Shown: one piece after another, positions 1 through 5,868 of the stretch | How the letters are laid out: each line of letters starts with the position of its first letter | Position numbering within the stretch: the first letter of the stretch is position 1 | The notes under the pieces: model-generated | What the model was told of the DNA's origin: nothing | Database searches by the model: none | What the model saw: only the letters and a program-made list of their open reading frames with translations | Assembly: GCA_030672805.1 (NCBI GenBank) | Contig: DAOVFR010000152.1 | Coordinates: forward strand, 1-6,332 | Reading direction: 5' to 3' | Length of the DNA stretch: 6,332 nucleotides | Source: Candidatus Krumholzibacteriota bacterium | GTDB taxonomy: Bacteria > Krumholzibacteriota > Krumholzibacteriia > Krumholzibacteriales > Krumholzibacteriaceae | Translations under genes and position numbers: made by a program

Positions 1-184
1 CTTCACCGAGCGGTTCGGTCTCGTACAGTGAACTGAGACTCTCGACCGAGACGTGCGGCTCCCTTCGAAGGTTGTCGACCGCCCCCAGCAGCGCGTCCTC
101 CCGGCTCCCCAGGTTGGAACCGAGTGAAAGCACGGCCAGGACGCCGCGGTCAACGGGCTTTTCGTTCGACGACGACTTCGACAT
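1..184 (-). CDS. folK: 2-amino-4-hydroxy-6-hydroxymethyldihydropteridine pyrophosphokinase (HPPK), N-terminal part
   Basis: FolK transfers pyrophosphate from ATP to 6-hydroxymethyl-7,8-dihydropterin, the folate step right after FolB, in the cytosol. Only the first 61 codons are in the window; the rest runs off the left edge. Reading back from position 184, the protein shows the FolK opening signature SLGSNLGSRED at residues 20-30 and the pterin-side motif SSLYETEPLG at 51-60, at the spacing normal for the family. The ATG at 184 is inside folB, overlapping it by 35 nt in another frame. No good Shine-Dalgarno precedes it, so translation probably depends on ribosomes finishing folB. This start gives about 16 extra Ser/Lys-rich residues before the core strand compared with E. 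coli FolK; the only later in-frame candidate is a GTG too close to the core. The function is secure from the motifs; the exact start is less so. Confidence 0.93.
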   Translation of the reverse strand, partial: MSKSSSNEKPVDRGVLAVLSLGSNLGSREDALLGAVDNLRREPHVSVESLSSLYETEPLGE

Positions 185-515
185 GAGATAGATTGTTGGG
201 AAATGGAAGCGTCAGCTTGCGAATCGTTGTCTTTACGCTCCTGATGGGAAAACTCTCGAGAACTCCCCTGCAGATCGCATCGGCCAGGGTTTCAAGGAGA
301 TTGAACCGGTTCTTCTCGACGACCTCCATTACCCTTGCGTATACCCGTTCGTAGTTAACCGTGTCCTCAAGTGAGTCCGTCATGCAGGCCTTGGCAAAGT
401 CTTGATGGCACTCGACATCGATCTCGAGCTTCTGCCCGATCTCCCGCTCGACATGCGATACACCGTAGTAACCAAAAACGGTGAGACCCTTGAGAACGAT
501 CTTCTCTTCAAGCAC
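150..515 (-). CDS. folB: Dihydroneopterin aldolase
   Basis: FolB cleaves 7,8-dihydroneopterin to 6-hydroxymethyl-7,8-dihydropterin and glycolaldehyde, supplying the FolK substrate. The 121-residue product has the usual family length and the T-fold motif series. These are an N-terminal strand and loop (LKGLTVFGYYGV, residues 8-19), the pterin-binding EREIGQ (23-28), DSLEDTVNYERVY (47-59) with the conserved Tyr, the anchoring Glu in NLLETLA (72-78), and the catalytic-region Lys in TIRKLTLPFP. The first-loop motif is YYGV where many homologues have a His before GV, a minor variation. The start is GTG, chosen because a perfect Shine-Dalgarno lies 5 nt upstream and because the first strand would be lost from any later start. 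The gene begins 10 nt after the dapL stop and its last 35 nt encode the start of folK, so the three genes are surely co-translated. Confidence 0.95.
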   Translation of the reverse strand: MLEEKIVLKGLTVFGYYGVSHVEREIGQKLEIDVECHQDFAKACMTDSLEDTVNYERVYARVMEVVEKNRFNLLETLADAICRGVLESFPIRSVKTTIRKLTLPFPNNLSHVEVVVERKAR

Positions 516-519
516 TGTA

Positions 520-528
520 ACCTCCTTA
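520..528 (-). promoter_or_regulatory. Perfect Shine-Dalgarno of folB containing the dapL stop codon
   Basis: On the minus strand, positions 528 to 520 read TAAGGAGGT, complementary over nine bases to the usual 16S rRNA 3' tail. Its first three bases are the TAA stop codon of dapL. Five nucleotides separate it from the GTG start of folB. It supports the GTG choice and suggests that ribosomes ending dapL pass straight to folB. Confidence 0.85.
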
Positions 529-1722
529 CCCTCGGACCAGCTTTTCGGGCAGCGTCTCGATCAGCCGGCCCGCTTCCCGGACCGTTTCGGTTTCCACCGT
601 TATCGACAGGCGGAAGTAGCCCTCACCATGCTCGCCGAACCCGATCCCGGGCGTCGCGACGATGCCCAGCTTGTCGAGCAGAAATGCACAGAACTCAATC
701 GAACCCATGTCCCCCGGTGTCCGCACCCAGAAATAGAAGGTGGCCTCGGGCACCGCGAAGGTGAGACTCGCGCGTTTCAGGCAGCCGGCAAGGATGTCCC
801 TGCGCTCACGGTACACAGCGAGGATTCGCCGCGTGATCGTTTCGAAATCACTTGCGAGCGCCTTCGCGACAGCCTCCTGCACGGCGCCGAACACTCCCGA
901 ATCGATGTTCGCCTTCACCCGGGCGAGAGCCGCGATGACGCCGCGAGCACCTATGGCGAACCCGACCCTCCATCCGGTGATGGAGAATGTCTTCGAGAAG
1001 GAGTAGAGCTCAATATATGGAACATTTTCTTCCCGCGCGAGCGGAAAGAGCGCGACAGCGGGCCGGTCATATGTAATTTCCGCGTATGCCGCATCGTTGA
1101 CTAGTATAATGTCATGGTCCCGGCAGAACCGTATCGCGTCGAGAAACCGCTGCTGCCCGGCCATCGCGGCGGTTGGATTGTTCGGGTAGTTCAGGAAGAC
1201 AAGACGGGCCGCATCAGCGGTTGACGGTCCGACAGCATCAAGGTCGGGCCAGAATTGATTCGATTCCTCGAGAGGAAGCCTGACGCTATCGGCTCCTGCG
1301 AGTACAGCGGATGAGTGGTACACGGGGTACCCCGGATCGGGGACAAGAACCGTTTCGCCTGGGTTCACGACCGCCAGCGGAAGATGCCCGATCGCTTCCT
1401 TGCTCCCGATCGTCACGAGCACTTCCTCGCGTTCAAGCGCCACGCCGTGAACAGCCCCGGCCCAGTGACGGATCGCATCGACAAGCACGGTTGTGCCGCC
1501 CTGCGGCGGGTACCGATGATGGTGAAGACATTCGAGCGAGGCGTTGAGGTACTGGATCAGTTCGGGGGGAGCGCCGAAGTCGGGATCGCCGATACCGAGA
1601 TCAAGCACCCTTCGGCCCGAGCGGATACGCGCCTCTTTCTGCCTGTCGATCTCGACGAAAAGGTACGGTGGAAGCTCTTTCAGTCTCTCTGACTGCATAT
1701 CAAGGGAAAACCGGTCTGTCAC
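526..1722 (-). CDS. dapL: Class I/II PLP aminotransferase, probably LL-diaminopimelate aminotransferase
   Basis: The likely reaction is transfer of the amino group from glutamate to tetrahydrodipicolinate, giving LL-diaminopimelate in one step for lysine and peptidoglycan and bypassing the succinylated or acetylated intermediates. The 398-residue protein has all fold-type I landmarks: LPPYLFVEIDRQK (17-29), DLGIGDPD (41-48), GSKEAIGHLPLAVVNPG (106-122), DPGYPVY (129-135), NYPNNPT (178-184), NDAAYAEI (209-216) with the PLP-contacting Asp210 and Tyr213, the Schiff-base Lys244 in SFSKTFSITGWR, DSGVFGAVQ (274-282), and the carboxylate-binding Arg371 in YFRLS. PPYLFxEIDR, GSKEAIxHxPLAxVNPG and NIDSGVF are characteristic of DapL as I know the family; a relative with another amino-acid substrate is possible. 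The start is GTG, 10 nt after the lipoprotein stop, with only a weak AGG nine bases upstream. An ATG at 1698 (residue 9) is an alternative that keeps the whole core. Confidence 0.85.
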   Translation of the reverse strand: MTDRFSLDMQSERLKELPPYLFVEIDRQKEARIRSGRRVLDLGIGDPDFGAPPELIQYLNASLECLHHHRYPPQGGTTVLVDAIRHWAGAVHGVALEREEVLVTIGSKEAIGHLPLAVVNPGETVLVPDPGYPVYHSSAVLAGADSVRLPLEESNQFWPDLDAVGPSTADAARLVFLNYPNNPTAAMAGQQRFLDAIRFCRDHDIILVNDAAYAEITYDRPAVALFPLAREENVPYIELYSFSKTFSITGWRVGFAIGARGVIAALARVKANIDSGVFGAVQEAVAKALASDFETITRRILAVYRERRDILAGCLKRASLTFAVPEATFYFWVRTPGDMGSIEFCAFLLDKLGIVATPGIGFGEHGEGYFRLSITVETETVREAGRLIETLPEKLVRG

Positions 1723-1732
1723 TCCCGGGAAC

Positions 1733-3469
1733 CTATTCGAAGGAATGATATATCAGGATCTCCTTGGTGCCCATATCGGCGACGGGGAACGGCGCGTAGA
1801 TGCCGGTGTTGTCGCTCTCGAAACAGACCCTGAACCATGAATAGTTGATGTCCTCGTATTCGAAGCAGCCGGCGTAAGGAACCCTCGGGGACACATAGCA
1901 CCAGCTTTCGCTGTCGTCGAACAAATAAACAACAACGAGCGCGGCGAAAGCTTCCACGGTTGTCTTGCCCATCCTGACGAGCCTGAAAGCGAGCGTCAGG
2001 TTATCGTCGTCGGGCGAGAAATTGATTCCGAAGATGCCATCTCCCTGCAGCTCCTTTTCGAATACGGCGTTCCCACCCTTTACCCCGCCGACGCTGATCA
2101 GATAGATCCCATCCTTCTCCACCACGGCGCACATTGAACCGTCATTGGACCAGACCAGCTCTGTGGCGCCACTGACATCCGCGACCTTCTGAACCATCTC
2201 AGCCGTGATGTCGAATATGCCGATATTCCCCATACCGTCGACGAAACCGAGAATATTGGGATATGCGGGGTTCCATTCGAACACTGTACTCTCCGAAACA
2301 GACAGGCCGGCTTCCGCAAAGATACCCATATTCTCGCTCACCATGACGGCACGCCGCTGAAGCGTATCGGGAACGTCGCTTACAATCGGGATGAGACAAG
2401 GTTCGAAGACATCTGTCGTATCGACGAAGTAAACAAGCATTTCCCCGTCAGGCGATATCATCGGCATGCTGTTCCGGTAGTAACGATGGGTGACATCGGG
2501 CGGGGTGTACTGGTAATCGACAGTTGAATCATGGCTAGTTGTAAGAACGAGATAACTCGGTTCCTCGGACACAACGTCGTTTGTGTAGACGATATCGTGC
2601 AGATCCTCCGTCCCATCGTCCGCAGGTCCGGCCAGATGACGCTGCCACACGAACTTGTTGAGCCACAATCCGAGCCCGTCATCCAGGAAATACCCGTACG
2701 GCGTAAGATGCTGGTTTCTCCTGATCGCGGAAGCGCCATCTCTATCATCCGTGACCATCACTCCGCTCTCACCGAAACCGAGGATCGGGAAATGGAACAT
2801 ATTCATCTGAGGCTGGTTGATCGAGAGCGAGCCGCTGTATATGGAAGAAAGGAACCGGTTACCTTCGGGTTCGATGTGAAAGGTCGCCCCGAACATGTTT
2901 CCCAATTCCGGGTGCACGGTCTTCTGCGTGACGGTGGTATACTTCTCGAATACACCGAAACCGCCGAAATACCGGCTTGCCTCGCTGTACCTGGCCCCGA
3001 TGAAGAGAAGGCTGCCGCTCTGCAGGACCATCGGCTTCATGTTGAGCCGGAGATCTACATCGACCGGGTCGGTGTCAACCAGTTCGAAATTCCTCACCAT
3101 TACATGCCTGGTCATCGTATCAGTTTTACCCTCAACGCTTGCAGTGACCCGCACGGAATAGAGACCCGTGGCTGCGGGCACCCGCCATTCGGTCGTTATC
3201 CCGTCGTCTACGAACAGTGACCCGGCATCGACGGACCAGGAGAAATCCGGCAGCTCTCCGGGAGGATTGACACCCCTCGACTGAATGGTCAGCGTGGCAA
3301 CCTGATCCGGAGCGGGAGCGAGTGGATTGCATATGATCAACAGCGTTTCGATCCACCTATCGATCGGCGACTCCTCCGGCTCGCTTTCACTGCATCCCGA
3401 GAACAACATGAATACAACTGCCAGATATGCAACAGTGACCCCCGCTATATTATTCTTCCACCGATTCAA
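1733..3469 (-). CDS. Putative lipoprotein with Ig-like domain and TolB/WD40-like propeller repeats, function unknown
   Basis: I do not recognise a named family. The 578-residue product begins with a lipoprotein signal peptide: Lys/Arg near the N-terminus, a hydrophobic stretch at 9-23, then LFSGC with the lipidated Cys at 26 (Phe at -3 is slightly off consensus). An acidic, Pro-rich linker follows. Residues about 50-128 resemble a PKD/Ig-like domain, with SWSVDAG, TEWRVPAATGLYSVRVTASVEG and a closing VMVRNF strand. The remainder is rich in beta strand and carries propeller-like repeats: SPDGEMLVYFVD (339-350), GNIGIFDI (414-421), WSNDGSMCAVV (440-450) and FSPDDDNLTLAF (485-495). Three Cys (524, 535, 549) cluster near the C-terminus. 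The start is TTG, fixed by a GGAGG six bases upstream; the next in-frame Met (21) would destroy the signal peptide. It heads an operon with dapL, folB and folK, following the groEL terminator. A cell-surface binding or scaffolding role is inference only. Confidence 0.85.
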   Translation of the reverse strand: MNRWKNNIAGVTVAYLAVVFMLFSGCSESEPEESPIDRWIETLLIICNPLAPAPDQVATLTIQSRGVNPPGELPDFSWSVDAGSLFVDDGITTEWRVPAATGLYSVRVTASVEGKTDTMTRHVMVRNFELVDTDPVDVDLRLNMKPMVLQSGSLLFIGARYSEASRYFGGFGVFEKYTTVTQKTVHPELGNMFGATFHIEPEGNRFLSSIYSGSLSINQPQMNMFHFPILGFGESGVMVTDDRDGASAIRRNQHLTPYGYFLDDGLGLWLNKFVWQRHLAGPADDGTEDLHDIVYTNDVVSEEPSYLVLTTSHDSTVDYQYTPPDVTHRYYRNSMPMISPDGEMLVYFVDTTDVFEPCLIPIVSDVPDTLQRRAVMVSENMGIFAEAGLSVSESTVFEWNPAYPNILGFVDGMGNIGIFDITAEMVQKVADVSGATELVWSNDGSMCAVVEKDGIYLISVGGVKGGNAVFEKELQGDGIFGINFSPDDDNLTLAFRLVRMGKTTVEAFAALVVVYLFDDSESWCYVSPRVPYAGCFEYEDINYSWFRVCFESDNTGIYAPFPVADMGTKEILIYHSFE

Positions 3470-3475
3470 TGCAAA

Positions 3476-3480
3476 CCTCC
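3476..3480 (-). promoter_or_regulatory. Shine-Dalgarno fixing the TTG start of the lipoprotein gene
   Basis: The minus strand reads GGAGG here, followed by six bases and then TTG at 3469. No in-frame ATG or GTG lies close upstream, and the reading from this TTG yields a complete lipoprotein signal peptide, so this site decides the start. Confidence 0.8.
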
Positions 3481-3568
3481 AGGTTTATCCGAGGAGAAAA
3501 TCGTCCCGGTCAAACTATCTTCTGTCCATAAGAGATTAAAAAACCATAAATAAATTATCTCCTGCAAT

Positions 3569-3597
3569 AAAATAAACATGGAGTACGCGAAATTCAA
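3569..3597 (-). promoter_or_regulatory. Candidate sigma70-like promoter for the lipoprotein-dapL-folB-folK operon
   Basis: On the minus strand TTGAAT (3597-3592) and TATTTT (3574-3569) are separated by 17 bp. This would start a transcript near 3562 and leave a leader of about 90 nt before the TTG start. The position, after the groEL terminator and before the lipoprotein gene, is right. The region is AT-rich, so chance matches are likely. Confidence 0.35.
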
Positions 3598-3639
3598 GTG
3601 AATTTTGCCTCGTCGGCACCACGGCCCGTTTGTAATAAG

Positions 3640-3673
3640 AAAGGCGCCCCGGAAAACATCCAGGGGCGCCTTT
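3640..3673 (-). terminator. Rho-independent terminator of groESL
   Basis: A perfect 11-bp inverted repeat (3640-3650 with 3663-3673, core GGCGCCCC/GGGGCGCC) encloses a 12-nt loop. It begins 25 nt past the groEL stop. In the minus-strand transcript the stem is followed by a U-rich run reading TTTCTTATTA. The plus-strand side has only TTTT, so it may act weakly in the other direction too, although no converging gene is present. The placement closes the chaperonin operon and separates it from the lipoprotein operon. Confidence 0.92.
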
Positions 3674-3697
3674 TGCACGCTTATCAGGCGGGAGCGA

Positions 3698-5332
3698 TCA
3701 GTACATCCCTCCGCCCATTCCTCCCATACCGCCCGGAGGCATTTCGGGACCCTTATCCTTCTCGGGGATATCCGTCACGATTGCCTCGGTGGTTATCAGC
3801 AGCGCCGCGATGCTGGCGGCGTTCTGCAGGGCCGAGCGGGCGACCTTGGTCGGATCGACGATACCGGCCTCTACCATGTTCTCGTACTCGTCGGTTGAGG
3901 CGTTGTACCCGATATCGGGTTTCTCCTTCTTCAGCCGTTCGACCACCACCGAGCCTTCCTTGCCGGCGTTGGAGGCTATCATCTTGGAGGGCTCTTCGAG
4001 CGACTTCATAACGATAACGGCGCCAATCTTCTCCTCACCCTCGAGGTCGAGCTTCGCGATGGCCGTGGCGGCGTGAAGCAGCGTGATTCCACCGCCGGGA
4101 ACGATCCCTTCCTCGACCGCTGCCCTCGTCGCGGCAAGAGCGTCCTCGACGCGCGCCTTCTTTTCCTTCATCTCGATCTCGGTGGCGGCGCCTACCTTGA
4201 TCACCGCAACACCGCCGGCGAGCTTGGCGAGACGTTCCTGGAGCTTCTCTTTGTCGTAGTCCGATGTGGTATCCTCGATCTGCACCTTGATCTGGTTGAT
4301 CCGCTCCTTCACCTTCTGAACCTTGCCGGCGCCCTCTATGATCGTTGTATTTTCCTTATCGATCCTGACTGTCCTGGCGCGGCCGAGATCGGTCACCGTG
4401 GCATTTTCGAGCTTGAAGCCGGCATCTTCCGAGATCACGCGGCCGCCGGTCAGAATCGCGATATCCTCGAGCATCGCTTTCCTGCGGTCACCGAAACCGG
4501 GCGCCTTCACCGCGGCTACCTGGAGTGTGCCGCGCAGCTTGTTGACGACGAGCGTCGCGAGCGCCTCGCCCTCGATGTCCTCGGAGATAATGAGCATCGG
4601 CTTGTTGAGCTGGGCAACCTTCTCGAGAATCGGCAGGATATCCTTCATCGCACTGATCTTCTTGTCGTGGATGAGCATGTATGCATCCTCGAGGACTGTC
4701 TCCATCCGCTCGGCGTCGGTAACGAAGTAAGGGCTGAGGTACCCGCGGTCGAACTGCATTCCCTCGACAACGTCGAGAGAGGTGTCCATGCTCTTCGCTT
4801 CCTCGACGGTGATCACACCGTCCTTGCCGACCTTCTCCATCGAATCGGCGATCAGATCGCCGATCTCGGGATCGTTGTTCGCCGAGATCGTGGCGACGGA
4901 AGCGATCTCCTCGCGCTTGCGGACAGGCCTTGAGCGCTTCTTGATGTACCCGACCGCCGCTTCGACGGCCTTGTGGACGCCCTTCTTGATGAACATCGGG
5001 TTGGCCCCGGCCGTCACGTTCTTCAGCCCCTCACTGATAATGGACTGGGCAAGGATCGTGGCGGTCGTGGTGCCGTCACCGGCCACGTCCTGTGTCTTCG
5101 TGGCGACCTCCTTGACCATCTGGGCTCCCATGTTCTCCCAGGGGTCCTTGAGCTCGATCTCCTTGGCGATTGTCACGCCGTCGTTCGTGATGGTCGGTGA
5201 ACCGAATTTTTTATCGAGGATGACGTTACGGCCGCGGGGACCGAGCGTCACCTTGACCGCATTGGCGAGCACGTCGACTCCCGCCTTCAGGCGATCTCGG
5301 GCATCGATATTGAACTTGATCTGCTTGGCCAT
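3698..5332 (-). CDS. groEL: 60 kDa chaperonin GroEL
   Basis: This is the subunit of the double-ring cytosolic chaperonin that folds proteins in an ATP-driven chamber capped by GroES. The 544-residue sequence is full length and co-linear with E. coli GroEL. Equatorial ATP-site motifs are TLGPRGRNV (29-37), Asp51 in TNDGVTIAK, GDGTTTATILA (85-95) with Asp86, and VEDALAATRA with the hydrolysis Asp397; these match Asp52, Asp87 and Asp398 of E. coli. The apical domain has YLSPYFVTD (198-206) and VKAPGFGDRRK (275-285). The C-terminal equatorial part has the expected DPTKV-ARSALQNAAS, and the protein ends in a Gly/Met-rich tail that lines the cavity. The ATG at 5332 is preceded by AAGGAGT at 8 nt. 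It lies 29 nt after groES and is followed by a strong terminator. All key residues are intact. Confidence 0.99.
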   Translation of the reverse strand: MAKQIKFNIDARDRLKAGVDVLANAVKVTLGPRGRNVILDKKFGSPTITNDGVTIAKEIELKDPWENMGAQMVKEVATKTQDVAGDGTTTATILAQSIISEGLKNVTAGANPMFIKKGVHKAVEAAVGYIKKRSRPVRKREEIASVATISANNDPEIGDLIADSMEKVGKDGVITVEEAKSMDTSLDVVEGMQFDRGYLSPYFVTDAERMETVLEDAYMLIHDKKISAMKDILPILEKVAQLNKPMLIISEDIEGEALATLVVNKLRGTLQVAAVKAPGFGDRRKAMLEDIAILTGGRVISEDAGFKLENATVTDLGRARTVRIDKENTTIIEGAGKVQKVKERINQIKVQIEDTTSDYDKEKLQERLAKLAGGVAVIKVGAATEIEMKEKKARVEDALAATRAAVEEGIVPGGGITLLHAATAIAKLDLEGEEKIGAVIVMKSLEEPSKMIASNAGKEGSVVVERLKKEKPDIGYNASTDEYENMVEAGIVDPTKVARSALQNAASIAALLITTEAIVTDIPEKDKGPEMPPGGMGGMGGGMY

Positions 5333-5361
5333 TATTACTCACTCCTTCCACGGTAAACTTG

Positions 5362-5649
5362 CTATACGACAGCGAGGATATCGCTTTCCCTCAGAATCAG
5401 GTACTCCGTACCGTCTACTGTGATTTCAGTGCCGGAGTACTTGCCGTACAGAACACGATCACCCTTCTTCACCTCGAGAGGGATGCACTTGCCGGTCTGC
5501 TCGTTGAGCCGTCCCTTGCCGACGGCGATGATCTTGCCTTCCTGAGGCTTCTCCTTGGCCGTATCGGGAATGATGATCCCGCCTTTCTTTACCTCCTGTG
5601 GATCGATGGGCTGGATCATAACCCTGTCAGCGAGAGGTGTGATCTTCAT
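5362..5649 (-). CDS. groES: 10 kDa co-chaperonin GroES
   Basis: GroES forms the heptameric lid of the GroEL chamber. The 95-residue product has the family's normal length. It opens with the core strand ITPLADRVMIQP (3-14), then the mobile loop that contacts GroEL (GGIIIPDTAKEKPQEG, 23-38, with the hydrophobic III edge), the GKIIAVGKG strand (38-46), the roof hairpin near NEQTGK, and the closing VKKGDRVLYGKYSGTEI (60-76) and EYLILRESDILAVV. The ATG at 5649 has an AAAGGGGG Shine-Dalgarno six bases upstream. It is first in the operon with groEL; the promoter and CIRCE operator lie immediately upstream, so heat-shock repression by an HrcA-type protein is expected. Confidence 0.98.
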   Translation of the reverse strand: MKITPLADRVMIQPIDPQEVKKGGIIIPDTAKEKPQEGKIIAVGKGRLNEQTGKCIPLEVKKGDRVLYGKYSGTEITVDGTEYLILRESDILAVV

Positions 5650-5682
5650 CGGTGGCCCCCTTTCTGCTTTGGTTTCAAGGAA

Positions 5683-5709
5683 TTAGCACTCTCATAGGCT
5701 GACTGCCAT
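5683..5709 (-). promoter_or_regulatory. CIRCE operator with one perfect and one degenerate arm
   Basis: The CIRCE consensus is TTAGCACTC, nine bases, GAGTGCTAA, bound by the HrcA repressor in front of groESL and dnaK operons. Here, on the minus strand, the groES-proximal arm (5691-5683) is an exact GAGTGCTAA. The spacer is exactly nine bases. The promoter-proximal arm (5709-5701) is ATGGCAGTC, six of nine identical to consensus. The element starts a few bases after the predicted transcript start and ends 33 nt before groES, as is normal for CIRCE. Confidence 0.85.
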
Positions 5710-5722
5710 ACTGTGTTAAGAG

Positions 5723-5751
5723 AATATATTTCCAGCAGGAGAAAAAAGCAA
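5723..5751 (-). promoter_or_regulatory. Sigma70-type promoter of groESL
   Basis: On the minus strand TTGCTT (5751-5746) and TATATT (5728-5723) are separated by exactly 17 bp, four of six and five of six matches to consensus. The predicted transcript start is near 5716, which places CIRCE at the beginning of the transcript. The flanking DNA is AT-rich. Confidence 0.75.
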
Positions 5752-5868
5752 AATGTATATTACCGTATTTCAGCTTGTATCACGCAATCCTTCGATGATT
5801 ATTCCTATTTCTCTCGTTTTTTCTTAATATTTTGTAGATTTTCAGCGATATTTACACATTATCTATAT
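5752..5868. other. AT-rich intergenic segment between coaX and the groESL promoter
   Basis: This segment is markedly richer in A/T than the flanking genes and contains short T runs. I see no GC-rich hairpin that would terminate coaX, no second convincing promoter and no credible small gene. It could serve as an upstream promoter element or allow read-through from coaX, but neither is shown. Confidence 0.5.

Noticed and set aside
481..1104. 207-codon plus-strand open frame opposite dapL
   Set aside because: The opposite strand encodes all aminotransferase motifs; this frame is a shadow.
2531..3220. 229-codon plus-strand open frame opposite the lipoprotein gene
   Set aside because: The minus-strand frame has a signal peptide, Shine-Dalgarno and domain-like repeats; the plus frame has no recognisable fold or upstream signals.
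3481..3509. TTGACC with GATAAA at 18 bp as an alternative lipoprotein promoter (minus strand)
   Set aside because: The -35 is good, but transcription would start at or inside the Shine-Dalgarno, leaving no usable ribosome site.
3466..3678. 70-codon minus-strand frame between groEL and the lipoprotein gene
   Set aside because: It begins right beside the groEL terminator hairpin, runs through an AT-rich leader and ends over the lipoprotein start; no ribosome site or motif supports it.
4073..4933. 286-codon plus-strand open frame antisense to groEL
   Set aside because: It lies wholly within the intact groEL gene, has no recognisable domain, and its composition is what the complement of GC-biased codons produces. 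Long antisense frames over chaperone genes are a known artefact.
4782..5423. 213-codon plus-strand open frame over groEL and the end of groES
   Set aside because: Antisense to two certain genes, with low-complexity Ser/Thr/Ala/Pro-rich translation and no motif.
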